From CAZSDU01 sp963662525 (lineage in GTDB: Bacteria > Bacteroidota > Bacteroidia > Bacteroidales > FEN-979): a stretch of DNA of 64,000 bases. Positions 48,794 through 56,225 of this stretch are shown here, piece by piece. Each line of letters begins with the position of its first letter. Position 1 is the stretch's first letter. The stretch is taken from NCBI GenBank assembly GCA_963662525.1, contig OY759717.1, forward strand, positions 1 through 64,000. The letters are read 5' to 3'. The position numbers were made by a program, and so were the translations under genes. A model generated the notes under the pieces. The model saw only the letters and a program-made list of their open reading frames with translations. It was not told where the DNA came from and ran no database searches.

Positions 48794-50935
48794 TCAGAAT
48801 GGCAAATCATCAGGTTGTTTATTTGATTCTGTAAATTGATCCGGATTTTGTGTATTATCAGTCTCTTTTATTCTTACCAGATTGACTCCAAGATCTTCAT
48901 ACCTGAAAAGATATGCACTGGTATTCGTAGTATTAAACCTGGTGGAGTCGATTGCACCCACATAAGCACGGTGATGCTTAAAATAATGAAGAATGCTCAC
49001 CATATCCACTCCATTTTTTCCATATTGCTGCCGGTGAGTTTGAAGATACAGCGGGTGAATAGTTGTGAATCTGATGAATAGAAGCTGAACCGGGCTCTCT
49101 GAAAAATCAACTTCTACCTTCTTACCGGTTTTATCAGTGACCTTGATTTTTTTAGCATAGCTTTCTATCTTGAAGTCATCGCCTTCATGAACATCTCCAT
49201 GATCAAGCATAAATTCAACCAGGTTCCAGAAGCTGGCCACAGCTTCGCTGCTGCTGATCTGAATAGATAATTCAGAGATCATCTTCTTTGCCAGTAAATA
49301 AATTTGATCGTATGTAAAGCCAAAGTCCAGCGGATCTGTGGTATTCAAAATTATTTGCACCGGAGTGAGGATGGAAACAAAGTTCCGCAGGAGTCGTTCA
49401 TCGAATGGAAGATTTTCCTGAATGAGTTCATCTTTCAGCATATCAAGGATTGCCGAGAAAGTCATCCCATAAGACCTGTCAACATCTTCCCGGAAACGGA
49501 GCACATCACCAACGAGTGAGCTGATCCCCTTAAGTTCCATATCTTTTAACCGGTCATAATTATGGATCTCTTCATCGGTATATTTTTTCCGCTCGAATGA
49601 TAAAAGGATTGACCTGGTAAAAAGGGCATTATCATCACGGGTAGGAAGATATTGACCGCTGATCACGCAGGATGAGTTAACCTTTGTGATCTCAGTGCGA
49701 TTATCTTTTGTCATCTTGCCCTTTTCATGTCCCATGCCATCATAGGCGCTCTTGAGGCTCTGAAATCGTTTTTCATCAATATCATTTGTGTATTCGTCGA
49801 ACCAGCAGATACAATTTTTAACCCTGGAAAGTCTTCTGAAAAATCCGACCTGGGTACCTGAGTTGAGGTTAAATGCCGGAAGGTTATTAAAAAAGACATT
49901 TGACAATGACCAGGCCAGCTGACTCTTTCCGGATTGCTTTTCTCCAAAGAGGAACAGATGTGGAAATATCTTGTATTTCTCATAGATCAGGTCCCGGAAT
50001 ATTGAAGCGATTAAAAATGCAATGGCAATGATGGCTTTTTCATCATAAACTGAGATCATAAGCTTACACCAATCGCCAAACTTAACAGAGGAGTCCTGCC
50101 AGATGAAATAACGATCATTTTCATATTCATCATCATCTTCTCTCACATCAGAATAAACCACAGAGAAAGCCGGTGAAAAATACTTTGATTTTTTATGTTC
50201 GGTAATTCCGAACTCATCAGTAGGCTGCCATTTGCCATTATAGATACCATTAGCGAAAGCATAGAAACCTTCTCGCTGCCATCCCAGGGTTTTCAATTCA
50301 TTGCAAACCGGGAAATCATTTGAAATGTGTTCTAGAATTTTCATAAAGTGAATTTTAGTTCCAAAGAAAATATAGCATCCCTCTCCGTACACGGCCTGTT
50401 GAAACTGCTCAACTGAAACAAAGCTTTTGGATGGGATGTCAAGGATTCGCTTAAATCCATGTTCATTCGATATTTCAACCAGGCGCTTATTATCGCTCTT
50501 TGAGTAGATATGGAATAATGGTTTTACTGTGAAATTTGAAGCTTTGAAAAGTCCATCTTTTGTAATGAAGTAATATTTGCCATGGTGGGCAAAGAACCCG
50601 AATTTCTTAGCCATCATTTCGTCGGCTCCTTCGGGCAATTCAACTGAGCTGGACTGCTCATCAACCTGGCGTGAAGAGTCGCGGATGGTCTTTAATTTCT
50701 CAGTAAATATTTTTTTTGTGAGATGAAATTGTTTTGACAGGTAGGTTATAAAGATATCTTCCTTAACCGGGTCATTCATTTCAAAAAGTTGCTGGCAAAC
50801 CTGATTAATAGCATCTCCCCTCTTGCTTAAGTTTTCACCGGCTTCAACCAGTAATTTTTCGGCAGTAATGATGAATAGTTCTTCATCAACGATCTTTGGA
50901 TCGATCAGATCTACATCTACTTCAATTTCACCCAT
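48794..50935 (-). CDS. phage replicative helicase-like ATPase (D5/DUF927-like)
   Basis: 713 residues. A helical N-terminus (residues 1-110, IDPKIVDEELFIITAEKLLV) is followed by a beta-rich part and a P-loop ATPase: FLFGEKQSGKSQLAWSL (Walker A, ~residue 325), CICWFDEYTNDIDEK (Walker B, ~375), SSCVISGQYLPTRDD (sensor-like). The C-terminus looks like a winged-helix region. No zinc-finger or Toprim primase domain was seen, although primase-helicases of this kind usually have one; the phage probably uses the host primase. Adjacent to the iteron-like origin. Overlaps the upstream gene by 8 nt. Confidence 0.78.
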   Translation of the reverse strand: MGEIEVDVDLIDPKIVDEELFIITAEKLLVEAGENLSKRGDAINQVCQQLFEMNDPVKEDIFITYLSKQFHLTKKIFTEKLKTIRDSSRQVDEQSSSVELPEGADEMMAKKFGFFAHHGKYYFITKDGLFKASNFTVKPLFHIYSKSDNKRLVEISNEHGFKRILDIPSKSFVSVEQFQQAVYGEGCYIFFGTKIHFMKILEHISNDFPVCNELKTLGWQREGFYAFANGIYNGKWQPTDEFGITEHKKSKYFSPAFSVVYSDVREDDDEYENDRYFIWQDSSVKFGDWCKLMISVYDEKAIIAIAFLIASIFRDLIYEKYKIFPHLFLFGEKQSGKSQLAWSLSNVFFNNLPAFNLNSGTQVGFFRRLSRVKNCICWFDEYTNDIDEKRFQSLKSAYDGMGHEKGKMTKDNRTEITKVNSSCVISGQYLPTRDDNALFTRSILLSFERKKYTDEEIHNYDRLKDMELKGISSLVGDVLRFREDVDRSYGMTFSAILDMLKDELIQENLPFDERLLRNFVSILTPVQIILNTTDPLDFGFTYDQIYLLAKKMISELSIQISSSEAVASFWNLVEFMLDHGDVHEGDDFKIESYAKKIKVTDKTGKKVEVDFSESPVQLLFIRFTTIHPLYLQTHRQQYGKNGVDMVSILHYFKHHRAYVGAIDSTRFNTTNTSAYLFRYEDLGVNLVRIKETDNTQNPDQFTESNKQPDDLPF

Positions 50936-51302
50936 TATGTTCTTTTGATTTCAGATATTCATCAACCTTAATAATTGTTTCTTCAAGTGTACCCTGGATG
51001 CGTTCCTGCCTGATTATTTCATATTTTTCAAGCTTATTTGAAAGGTCCGCGGCCCATTGCTTTAAAAAAATATTTTCCTGTTCCAGAAGTTTATTCCTTT
51101 CAAGGATCCATTTAACATTCATACAATAATCCCAGGTGAACTTCATCACATCACTCACCTTCTTCCAGAACTTATAGCTTTCATTTTCGCCACTTTTCGC
51201 TTTTACTTTGGTAAGAAGTGCATTAACATCAGCAATGCAGTCAAGAAGCATATCCGGAGCTGATTCGTAGAAACTATGGGTAATTTTACTATCCCTATCC
51301 AT
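50928..51302 (-). CDS. phage coiled-coil protein upstream of the helicase
   Basis: 124 residues from ATG at 51302 (MDRDSKITHSFY); the extension to 51353 falls in the hairpin leader and is not used. The middle is helical and the C-terminal two-thirds is a coiled coil (NKLLEQENIFLKQWAADLSNKLEKYEII). It overlaps the helicase start and is probably co-transcribed with it. A role as helicase loader or origin-binding partner is possible but not shown by any motif. Confidence 0.55.
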   Translation of the reverse strand: MDRDSKITHSFYESAPDMLLDCIADVNALLTKVKAKSGENESYKFWKKVSDVMKFTWDYCMNVKWILERNKLLEQENIFLKQWAADLSNKLEKYEIIRQERIQGTLEETIIKVDEYLKSKEHNG

Positions 51303-51318
51303 CGATTTTGTTTTATTT

Positions 51319-51397
51319 CCCCCGAGGGGGTGCCGGTCTTTCCCGGCTGCCAACCTCCCGGTTATCTTAAGGGAGGGTTTTTTATGGTCCGAAGACC
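51319..51397 (-). promoter_or_regulatory. cluster of hairpins between the tRNA and the 50928 gene
   Basis: Four stems in a row on the minus strand: GGTC-TTCG-GACC (51386-51397), CCTCCC/GGGAGG (51354-51376), GCCGG/CCGGC (51332-51347) and CCCC/GGGG (51319-51330). The first can end or process the tRNA transcript. Its function as terminator, processing signal or leader is unclear; the pattern is too regular to be chance. Confidence 0.5.
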
Positions 51398-51418
51398 TTT
51401 CATTTGGTAACGGGTTGT

Positions 51419-51491
51419 TGCGCCGGAGGGATTCGAACCCCCGTCCTCCGGGTTATGAGCCCAGCGAGATAGACCACTTCTCCACGGCGCG
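51419..51491 (-). tRNA. tRNA-Met(CAT), initiator type
   Basis: A full cloverleaf with anticodon CAT on the minus strand, 73 nt without encoded CCA. Three initiator marks are present: an unpaired C1-A72, an A11-U24 pair in the D stem (GAGA/TCTC), and three consecutive G-C pairs at the base of the anticodon stem (GGG CTCATAA CCC). The other six acceptor pairs and the T stem fit. It lies between the ASCH-like gene (6 nt upstream) and a hairpin cluster, inside the prophage early operon. Confidence 0.93.
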
Positions 51492-51497
51492 ATATTT

Positions 51498-51884
51498 TTA
51501 AGCCATTTCGGGCTGCAATTCTTCTTGTTCTATCAGAGATTTGATTTGGATCTTCTCCTCTTTGCGAAGCAGGATGAAGCTTAACAATTGCGTATTCCAA
51601 TCAATATTTTTCACCTGGTACATTCTTTTTATTATTTCCTTGCATTCTTCAGCAGAGTAACCTGTATCCAGGCCGGCAATAAATTCATTTATTTCAGTAA
51701 TCTTGATGTGCCGTATGCCAACGATGGAAGCCACAGAAAGGAACTGAGATTCTTTACCTTTTCTGAGGTGAATCTCATAGGTTTCTCCATGACGAAACCT
51801 GCGGACGTCCTTCAGGCGAATGGTCGTAAAGTATTTACCGGACAGCTTATTGTTCCAGTTGTAAGAAAACCGAATAATATCCAT
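51498..51884 (-). CDS. ASCH/PUA-like domain protein
   Basis: 128 residues from ATG at 51884 (MDIIRFSYNWNNKL); other in-frame starts lie further upstream within the next gene. The pattern KYFTTIRL, FRHGETYEIHL, SVASIVGIRHIKITEINEFIAGLDTGYS fits ASCH-type beta barrels, which bind nucleic acid or nucleotides. It ends 6 nt before the initiator tRNA, suggesting the tRNA is processed from the same transcript. ASCH proteins in phages have diverse roles; none is deducible here. Confidence 0.6.
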   Translation of the reverse strand: MDIIRFSYNWNNKLSGKYFTTIRLKDVRRFRHGETYEIHLRKGKESQFLSVASIVGIRHIKITEINEFIAGLDTGYSAEECKEIIKRMYQVKNIDWNTQLLSFILLRKEEKIQIKSLIEQEELQPEMA

Positions 51885-52086
51885 AAAATCTATTTTTACG
51901 TTTTTTTTCGACTGTTCTGTAAACATTAATGCCTTCCTTTTTGAATGAATCACTGATAACGTCGGCTATCATCACTACTTCTTTAACCGTAAGCTGATAC
52001 ATGGATATGGAAGGATCCATGGCAGCAACAGCTACAGCCTGTCTGATTACATCGTTATCTGAGTGATAATTCTGCATTGATTGCAT
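51847..52086 (-). CDS. small phage protein of unknown function
   Basis: 79 residues (MQSMQNYHSDNDVIRQAVAVAA...), helical with a basic tail (RTVEKKRKNRFYGYYSVF). It overlaps the ASCH-like gene by 38 nt and the upstream gene by 32 nt, a dense early-gene arrangement. No motif recognised. Confidence 0.5.
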   Translation of the reverse strand: MQSMQNYHSDNDVIRQAVAVAAMDPSISMYQLTVKEVVMIADVISDSFKKEGINVYRTVEKKRKNRFYGYYSVFLQLEQ

Positions 52087-52252
52087 CTATGAGTTGATTT
52101 ATACGATCGATCCGTTGAGCCATAAAGCTTTTCTCTTCCTGGGTATATTTCCCAATCACTTGCACGCTATTAGAGATATGAATCTTTGAATGATCAAAAC
52201 AGGATAATGCGAGCTTCAGGTCGGGTGTTGACCAGTTTGAGAAATATGTCAT
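52055..52252 (-). CDS. small phage protein of unknown function
   Basis: 65 residues, helical (MAQRIDRINQLIDAINAELSLR at its C-terminus could form a coiled coil). It starts directly at the end of the membrane-protein gene (52253). No family recognised. Confidence 0.5.
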   Translation of the reverse strand: MTYFSNWSTPDLKLALSCFDHSKIHISNSVQVIGKYTQEEKSFMAQRIDRINQLIDAINAELSLR

Positions 52253-52474
52253 TTAACTGATTATTGATCTGTGGAAAAGATGTTCTTCTGAAATTGGAGG
52301 TTCCTGGGCCGAAAAGTGAAGTTCACAATTCACTGAAGATGTTTTTTTCTTTCTATTGGATATCGAAATAATGATTTCATCTATAATCATAAAAACAAGG
52401 AATATGAAGCATAAAGCCAATAGTGGCAGTACTTTAAAAATCCCGTTAAATAACATTGTCAGAATTGTCTTCAT
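52253..52474 (-). CDS. small membrane protein
   Basis: 73 residues with one N-terminal membrane segment (FNGIFKVLPLLALCFIFLVFMIIDEIII), then a basic stretch (SNRKKKTSS) and a short soluble tail; N-in or N-out cannot be told. It overlaps the next gene upstream by 29 nt. Small early membrane proteins in phages often affect the host envelope or exclude other phages; unproven here. Confidence 0.55.
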   Translation of the reverse strand: MKTILTMLFNGIFKVLPLLALCFIFLVFMIIDEIIISISNRKKKTSSVNCELHFSAQEPPISEEHLFHRSIIS

Positions 52475-52766
52475 TTTCTTCCTGGATTAATGCCTGAAAA
52501 TTTTTGGAAACAAGTGCCCTGCTCTTGCGGTGCAGGGCACCTGATAGTTTCGACTGAGCTTCATTTAAATCAAAAGCCTTCCGTACACCGGAACCTTGGT
52601 CCGGCTCGGATCCGACAGTTGGATCCCTGGTATGATAAGCTTTGGTTTCATCGGCGGAGTGATACGATGAAATATCTTCCTGAAGCTCACTGGAAGATTC
52701 TTTACCAAAAATATCAAGTTGGTTTGGGTCCTGGATTTCCGGAACCGCAGATAATAAAATCTTCAT
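52446..52766 (-). CDS. phage protein of unknown function
   Basis: 106 residues, polar, with a coiled Ser/Glu-rich first half (SSELQEDISSYHSADETKAY) and a basic second half (LSGALHRKSRALVSKNFQAL). Overlaps the LuxR-type regulator gene by 4 nt. No family recognised; it could be a partner of that regulator. Confidence 0.5.
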   Translation of the reverse strand: MKILLSAVPEIQDPNQLDIFGKESSSELQEDISSYHSADETKAYHTRDPTVGSEPDQGSGVRKAFDLNEAQSKLSGALHRKSRALVSKNFQALIQEENEDNSDNVI

Positions 52767-53323
52767 ATGAGGTTATGTTGAGAAGCGAAAACAGCGATAC
52801 CCACTTTAGAATGACAACCAGTTTTCCGCAAAATATTTGTGCGATGCACATTGACTGTATTTTCTGAGATGCCAAGTCTGTCTGCTATTTCTTTATCTGC
52901 AAGGTCCTCTCCTATTAGCTGAATAATATCTATTTCCCTGTTGGTTATATATCCGTTTTTAGCTTTTATAGATTTACAAAGCTTTCCTTCATGTTTACAA
53001 ATACCCCTGAGAGTACAAATTACGTATTCACTTGTAATAACCCCATCATCTGTAATGTCTGCCTGAAGATCAAAATCACCGAAACGGCATAGAATATATT
53101 TTCTTAGTTGATCTTTAGGATCTGTTATTTTCAGATCATCTAGCGCCTTAATGGCCCTGGCATCATCCTCCAGTGCCATCCTGACAAAGTCAAGTATTCT
53201 AACATCACAATTTAAAAACGTATCCATCTTACCGTTGTTGATGCAATATATCTCGCCATCTTTTGAAAAAAACTCAATATTATTGTCAAGAAGGCCGGCC
53301 GGAATATGTGTTGATCTGTCCAT
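52763..53323 (-). CDS. LuxR-type transcriptional regulator
   Basis: 186 residues. The C-terminal HTH_LuxR domain is clear (REIDIIQLIGEDLADKEIADRLGISENTVNVHRTNIL). The N-terminal ~120 residues have no receiver aspartate or autoinducer site, so its control signal is unknown. LuxR-type regulators of this length are common in Bacteroidota phages and conjugative elements. It is the second gene of the early operon and a candidate activator of the GTCCTTTA late promoters, purely from position and class. Confidence 0.85.
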   Translation of the reverse strand: MDRSTHIPAGLLDNNIEFFSKDGEIYCINNGKMDTFLNCDVRILDFVRMALEDDARAIKALDDLKITDPKDQLRKYILCRFGDFDLQADITDDGVITSEYVICTLRGICKHEGKLCKSIKAKNGYITNREIDIIQLIGEDLADKEIADRLGISENTVNVHRTNILRKTGCHSKVGIAVFASQHNLI

Positions 53324-53330
53324 ATATAAA

Positions 53331-53579
53331 TTATTGGTTTACGGAATCAAGGATTCTTCTCTCTTTCTGATGATTCAATATTGACAATTCTTCCAGGTAA
53401 TTAATCGCCTCATCAATTATAATGGTGTTGTAATCGTCACTATCTGGATCCAGCACCCTGTATATATAGGATGTTGAAAAGATATTTCCTTTCTCATTCA
53501 ATCGTTCTTTAATGCTTTCTGCGGATCCGGCCGGTAGGCTCTCTCTCAATTTTATAAGTACATTCTTTTTGATTTTCAT
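53331..53579 (-). CDS. Cro-like first gene of the early operon
   Basis: 82 residues, MKIKKNVLIKLRESLPAGSAESIKERLNEKGN..., a pattern widespread in small DNA-binding proteins at the start of Bacteroidota phage early operons, with the ...SYIYRVLDPDSDDYNTIIIDEAI ending. It is divergent from the repressor gene across a shared operator region, the position of Cro. Role in switching off the repressor promoter is inferred. Confidence 0.65.
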   Translation of the reverse strand: MKIKKNVLIKLRESLPAGSAESIKERLNEKGNIFSTSYIYRVLDPDSDDYNTIIIDEAINYLEELSILNHQKERRILDSVNQ

Positions 53580-53591
53580 AGTGTTATTCTA

Positions 53592-53707
53592 TTATTGACT
53601 TTAGTAGAAAAAAAGTATAAATTTGCTTCTCAATTACGTACTAAACAGGTACAAAAATAGTCAATAAATTGCCAAAGTCAATATTTATAGACATTATTTA
53701 TTGACTT
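53592..53707. promoter_or_regulatory. divergent early/repressor promoters with repeated operator half-sites
   Basis: Repressor side: TTG at 53595-53597, 20 nt, TAAATTTG at 53618-53625. Early side on the minus strand: TTTGGC at 53671-53676 and TATTTTTG at 53652-53659, about 11 nt apart. The half-site TATTGACT recurs four times, twice on each strand, near 53593, 53659, 53676 and 53699; two form the inverted pair AAGTCAATA...TATTGACTT. They overlap or flank both promoters, so one repressor could bind here and control both. Confidence 0.7.
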
Positions 53708-53742
53708 GATAGATAATTTATAATCATTCTAATTTTATAGTA

Positions 53743-54147
53743 TTGGAAATCAGCTTTAAGGAATTATTTGAAAATTATCTTTCTGTAAGTGGACTTAATG
53801 TTCCAGCTTTTGCAAAGAAAATAGGGATCGACAAACAGGCGATCTATAAATGGATCTCAGAGGATAAAGAAGGAAGGACTTCACCAACACATACTTCACT
53901 TGAAAGGGCTTTTAATGCGGATCCAAGCTTTAAAAAGTTTTACCTGGAGCAAACATCTCAGCATATAACTTATGATGTTGAGGAGCCAATTGATGATTAT
54001 TTGCCACCAAACCTATTGAAACTCATTGAAGAATTAGAAGGAGAGATTAAGGCAATACGGCGTGAATTGCAGAAAAGGGAAGCTATGTTAAAAATAATGG
54101 AACTCTGTAAAAATGGTAAACTGAGAGAAAAAAAGAAAAGCCATTAA
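53743..54147 (+). CDS. phage repressor-like HTH protein
   Basis: 134 residues with a TTG start (protein M-EISFKELFENYLSV); no in-frame ATG lies close upstream. An N-terminal HTH, LNVPAFAKKIGIDKQAIYKWISEDKEG, is followed by a linker and a coiled C-terminus (LLKLIEELEGEIKAIRRELQKREAML) that may dimerise. The gene is divergent from the Cro-like gene, with four repeated operator half-sites between them. A lysogeny repressor role is consistent with the lone rightward unit at the right end of the prophage. There is no peptidase domain of the LexA type. Confidence 0.8.
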   Translation: MEISFKELFENYLSVSGLNVPAFAKKIGIDKQAIYKWISEDKEGRTSPTHTSLERAFNADPSFKKFYLEQTSQHITYDVEEPIDDYLPPNLLKLIEELEGEIKAIRRELQKREAMLKIMELCKNGKLREKKKSH

Positions 54148-54264
54148 CTGATTTGCTTTTTTTTTCGTAACTGCAACTGGGTGACCTATTAAAACACTTA
54201 AGAGCATTGTTTACAAAGTCCTTTGTCGATAATTTTCAAAGGCCCTTATTCTTAATTAGATCAC

Positions 54265-54292
54265 ATTTTTCATACTATTAATTATAAGATAT
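54265..54292. other. dif-like site, right prophage junction (attR)
   Basis: ATTTTTCATAC, then TATTAA, then TTATAAGATAT. The centre and the inner XerC-side arm equal those of the left site; the XerD-side arm has three changes and the outer arm two. It lies between the repressor gene and the first right-hand host gene. The 54148-54264 stretch before it holds only an ACAAAG/CTTTGT hairpin and nothing else recognisable. Confidence 0.7.
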
Positions 54293-54409
54293 TATTAGTC
54301 CTATCAAGCCATTCTTTTTTTTTTACTTAATCAACACCATTTTCAGAGTGTCATTTTCACTCAAGGATAATGAAATATTACTATTTTTGCAACTCAATAA
54401 AAGTTATCG

Positions 54410-55390
54410 ATGATCATTGCTGTTACAGGCGCCAATGGACATGTTGGCGTTAATCTCTGCAAAGCCTTACTGGACCAGGGTCATGATGTTAAGGCATTTA
54501 CACACAATCACACTCAGGGTTTAAAAAACATCCCAGTTACTATTATTCAAGGTGACCTACTATTAAAAGATTCAATTCGGCCACTACTTGATGGGACTGA
54601 TATCGTTTTTCATCTTGCTGCCCGAATTTCAATCACGGGTGATCCAGATGGAATGGTAACTAGGGTCAATTCTGAAGGCACGAAAAACATGCTGGAGGTT
54701 GCGCTGGAATGTGGGGTTAAAAAGTTTATTCATTTCAGCTCAATTCATGCCTTCCAGCAACATCCGGCCAGCCAACCTCTGGATGAAACGAGGCCTCTGG
54801 TAACTATTGATGGCTTTGCATACGATCGCTCGAAGGCTGATGGTGAACGGGCTGTAATGGATGCAGTGAGCAAAGGTTTAGATACTATGGTACTAAGTCC
54901 GACCGCAATCATTGGTCCTTCTGATCCTGAGCCATCTTTAATCGGGAAAGCCGTTCTTGATCTGTTTTACAATAAAATTCCATCTCTTGTCCCGGGAGGT
55001 TATGACTGGGTTGACGTCAGAGATGTTGTTTCTGCAGCTATTTCTTCTATTGAAAAAGGCCGAACAGGAGAAAAATACCTTCTTTCCGGGCATTGGCATA
55101 GTTTAAAGGAATTTTCAGGTTTGATCCAACAGCATTCTGGCCGTAAAACGGTTAAAACTGTTCTTCCTTTTTGGTCTGCCCGACTCGGTTTGCCTTTTAT
55201 CACATTTTACAGTAAAATAGCCAGAACTCAACCTCTTTATACATCTGAATCCTTAACGATTATAAGTGAAGGGAACCGGAATATCAGTAATTTAAAAGCA
55301 CGCACAGAACTCGGTTTTAATCCCCGGTCATTAAGTGATACAATTAAAGACATGCTCGTATGGTATAAAAAAAATAATTTTATAAAATAA
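54410..55390 (+). CDS. NAD(P)-dependent epimerase/dehydratase family oxidoreductase (extended SDR)
   Basis: 326 residues with the nucleotide-binding GANGHVG (residues 7-13) and the catalytic YDRSK (Tyr, Lys) near residue 143, with Ser in the FSSIHAF region upstream. The pattern VFHLAARISITGDPDGMVTRVNSEGT suits the extended SDR subgroup that includes dihydroflavonol reductase-like and 3-beta-hydroxysteroid dehydrogenase-like enzymes. It lies 12 nt before a gene for a steroid-5-alpha-reductase-like membrane protein. The substrate is unknown; it may be a terpenoid or steroid-like lipid. First host gene right of the prophage. Confidence 0.85.
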   Translation: MIIAVTGANGHVGVNLCKALLDQGHDVKAFTHNHTQGLKNIPVTIIQGDLLLKDSIRPLLDGTDIVFHLAARISITGDPDGMVTRVNSEGTKNMLEVALECGVKKFIHFSSIHAFQQHPASQPLDETRPLVTIDGFAYDRSKADGERAVMDAVSKGLDTMVLSPTAIIGPSDPEPSLIGKAVLDLFYNKIPSLVPGGYDWVDVRDVVSAAISSIEKGRTGEKYLLSGHWHSLKEFSGLIQQHSGRKTVKTVLPFWSARLGLPFITFYSKIARTQPLYTSESLTIISEGNRNISNLKARTELGFNPRSLSDTIKDMLVWYKKNNFIK

Positions 55391-55402
55391 TGAAATAAGT
55401 TA

Positions 55403-56167
55403 ATGAAAGAATCTACTTTTTATTTTATTGTTTATGCGTGGATTGCAGTAGCAATTTTTATTTTCCCTATCGTTATCCGTGTTGTAGCACCTTACGGCCG
55501 ACATACAACAAAAAGATGGGGTGCCATGATTGGAAACAGAATTGGCTGGATACTCATGGAATTACCTGCACTACTAGTTTTTGCCTGTTTTTTTCTTTTT
55601 GGTTCAGGTGTACACACAATTGTAACATGGATTTTTTTTGGACTTTGGATATTTCACTATATAAACCGTACTTTGGTCTTTCCTTTTCGCTTGCGAACAA
55701 GAGGAAAACAGATGCCCCTTGCAATTGTTTTCATGGCCATAGGTTTTAATTTTGTCAATGGATTTATTAATGGGTATTTTCTTGGATCTCTTGCCACAGA
55801 AGCCCAATATCCACTCTCCTACCTTACTAATTTCAGGTTTATTATAGGGATAATCCTATTTTTCTTTGGAATGTATGTAAACTGGCAGTCAGATAACATT
55901 CTGATTCATTTACGCAAGCCTGGTGAAACTGGGTATATTATTCCAACGAAAGGTTTTTTTCGGTTTGTATCCTGTCCTAATCATTTTGGTGAAATAATAG
56001 AATGGTTTGGTTTTGCGATGCTTACATGGAGTTCGCCAGCCCTTGCGTTTGCCGTGTGGACCCTAGTGAACTTAATGCCAAGAGCCATACATCATCACAA
56101 GTGGTACTTGTCTATTTTTCCAGACTATCCTAAAAAGCGCAGGGCACTTATTCCCTATTTGTTATAA
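55403..56167 (+). CDS. steroid 5-alpha-reductase-like membrane protein (DUF1295)
   Basis: 254 residues with six or more hydrophobic segments (FYFIVYAWIAVAIFIFPIVI, IGWILMELPALLVFACFFLF, IVTWIFFGLWIFHYINRTLV, FRFIIGIILFFFGMYV). The C-terminal motif PNHFGEIIEWFGFAMLTWSSPALAF, with the conserved N..E..W and HKWY toward the end, is the 3-oxo-5-alpha-steroid 4-dehydrogenase family signature. NADPH-dependent reduction of an enone is expected. The preceding SDR is 12 nt upstream; the two probably act in sequence on one lipid. Followed by a 10-bp hairpin. Confidence 0.88.
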   Translation: MKESTFYFIVYAWIAVAIFIFPIVIRVVAPYGRHTTKRWGAMIGNRIGWILMELPALLVFACFFLFGSGVHTIVTWIFFGLWIFHYINRTLVFPFRLRTRGKQMPLAIVFMAIGFNFVNGFINGYFLGSLATEAQYPLSYLTNFRFIIGIILFFFGMYVNWQSDNILIHLRKPGETGYIIPTKGFFRFVSCPNHFGEIIEWFGFAMLTWSSPALAFAVWTLVNLMPRAIHHHKWYLSIFPDYPKKRRALIPYLL

Positions 56168-56190
56168 TCAGTTTTTTTACTAAAAACACT

Positions 56191-56225
56191 GATGGGAACT
56201 TCTTCTGGCCGAAGTAGTTCCCATC
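56191..56225. terminator. hairpin after the reductase gene
   Basis: GATGGGAACT at 56191-56200 pairs with AGTTCCCATC at 56216-56225, extended inside by CTTC/GAAG. No long T-run follows, so it is a weak or bidirectional terminator. Confidence 0.6.

Larger units (their letters stand above)
9654..54289. mobile_element. siphovirus-type prophage inserted at a dif-like site
   Basis: The element is bounded by a 19-nt direct repeat (one mismatch) centred on the two dif-like sites; repeat to repeat is 44,617 bp. It contains terminase, portal, S49 protease/scaffold, capsid, head-tail connector, a 1142-residue tape measure, tail tip/fibre genes, a lysis cassette, a replicative helicase, repressor and antirepressor. 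There is no tail sheath, so a long non-contractile tail is expected. No tyrosine/serine recombinase, MuA-like transposase or excisionase was recognised. Removing it would leave a host intergenic gap of about 235 nt containing one dif-like site. All major structural functions appear intact, so the prophage may be active. Confidence 0.9.

Noticed and set aside
51419..51491. Reading the CAT tRNA as elongator tRNA-Met or tRNA-Ile2
   Set aside because: The unpaired C1-A72, A11-U24 and three G-C pairs in the anticodon stem are initiator features; elongator tRNAs have paired 1-72 and a Y11-R24 pair.
51400..51600. 66-residue frame across the tRNA
   Set aside because: It runs through the tRNA cloverleaf and is explained by it.
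10277..54147. Mu-like transposable phage
   Set aside because: No MuA/MuB-type transposase, no Mor/Com pair and no sheath genes; the ends are a dif-like repeat instead.
9654..54289. CRISPR array
   Set aside because: No regularly spaced repeats with unique spacers were seen; the iteron run at 48635 has no spacers of constant length and the DGR repeats are in genes.
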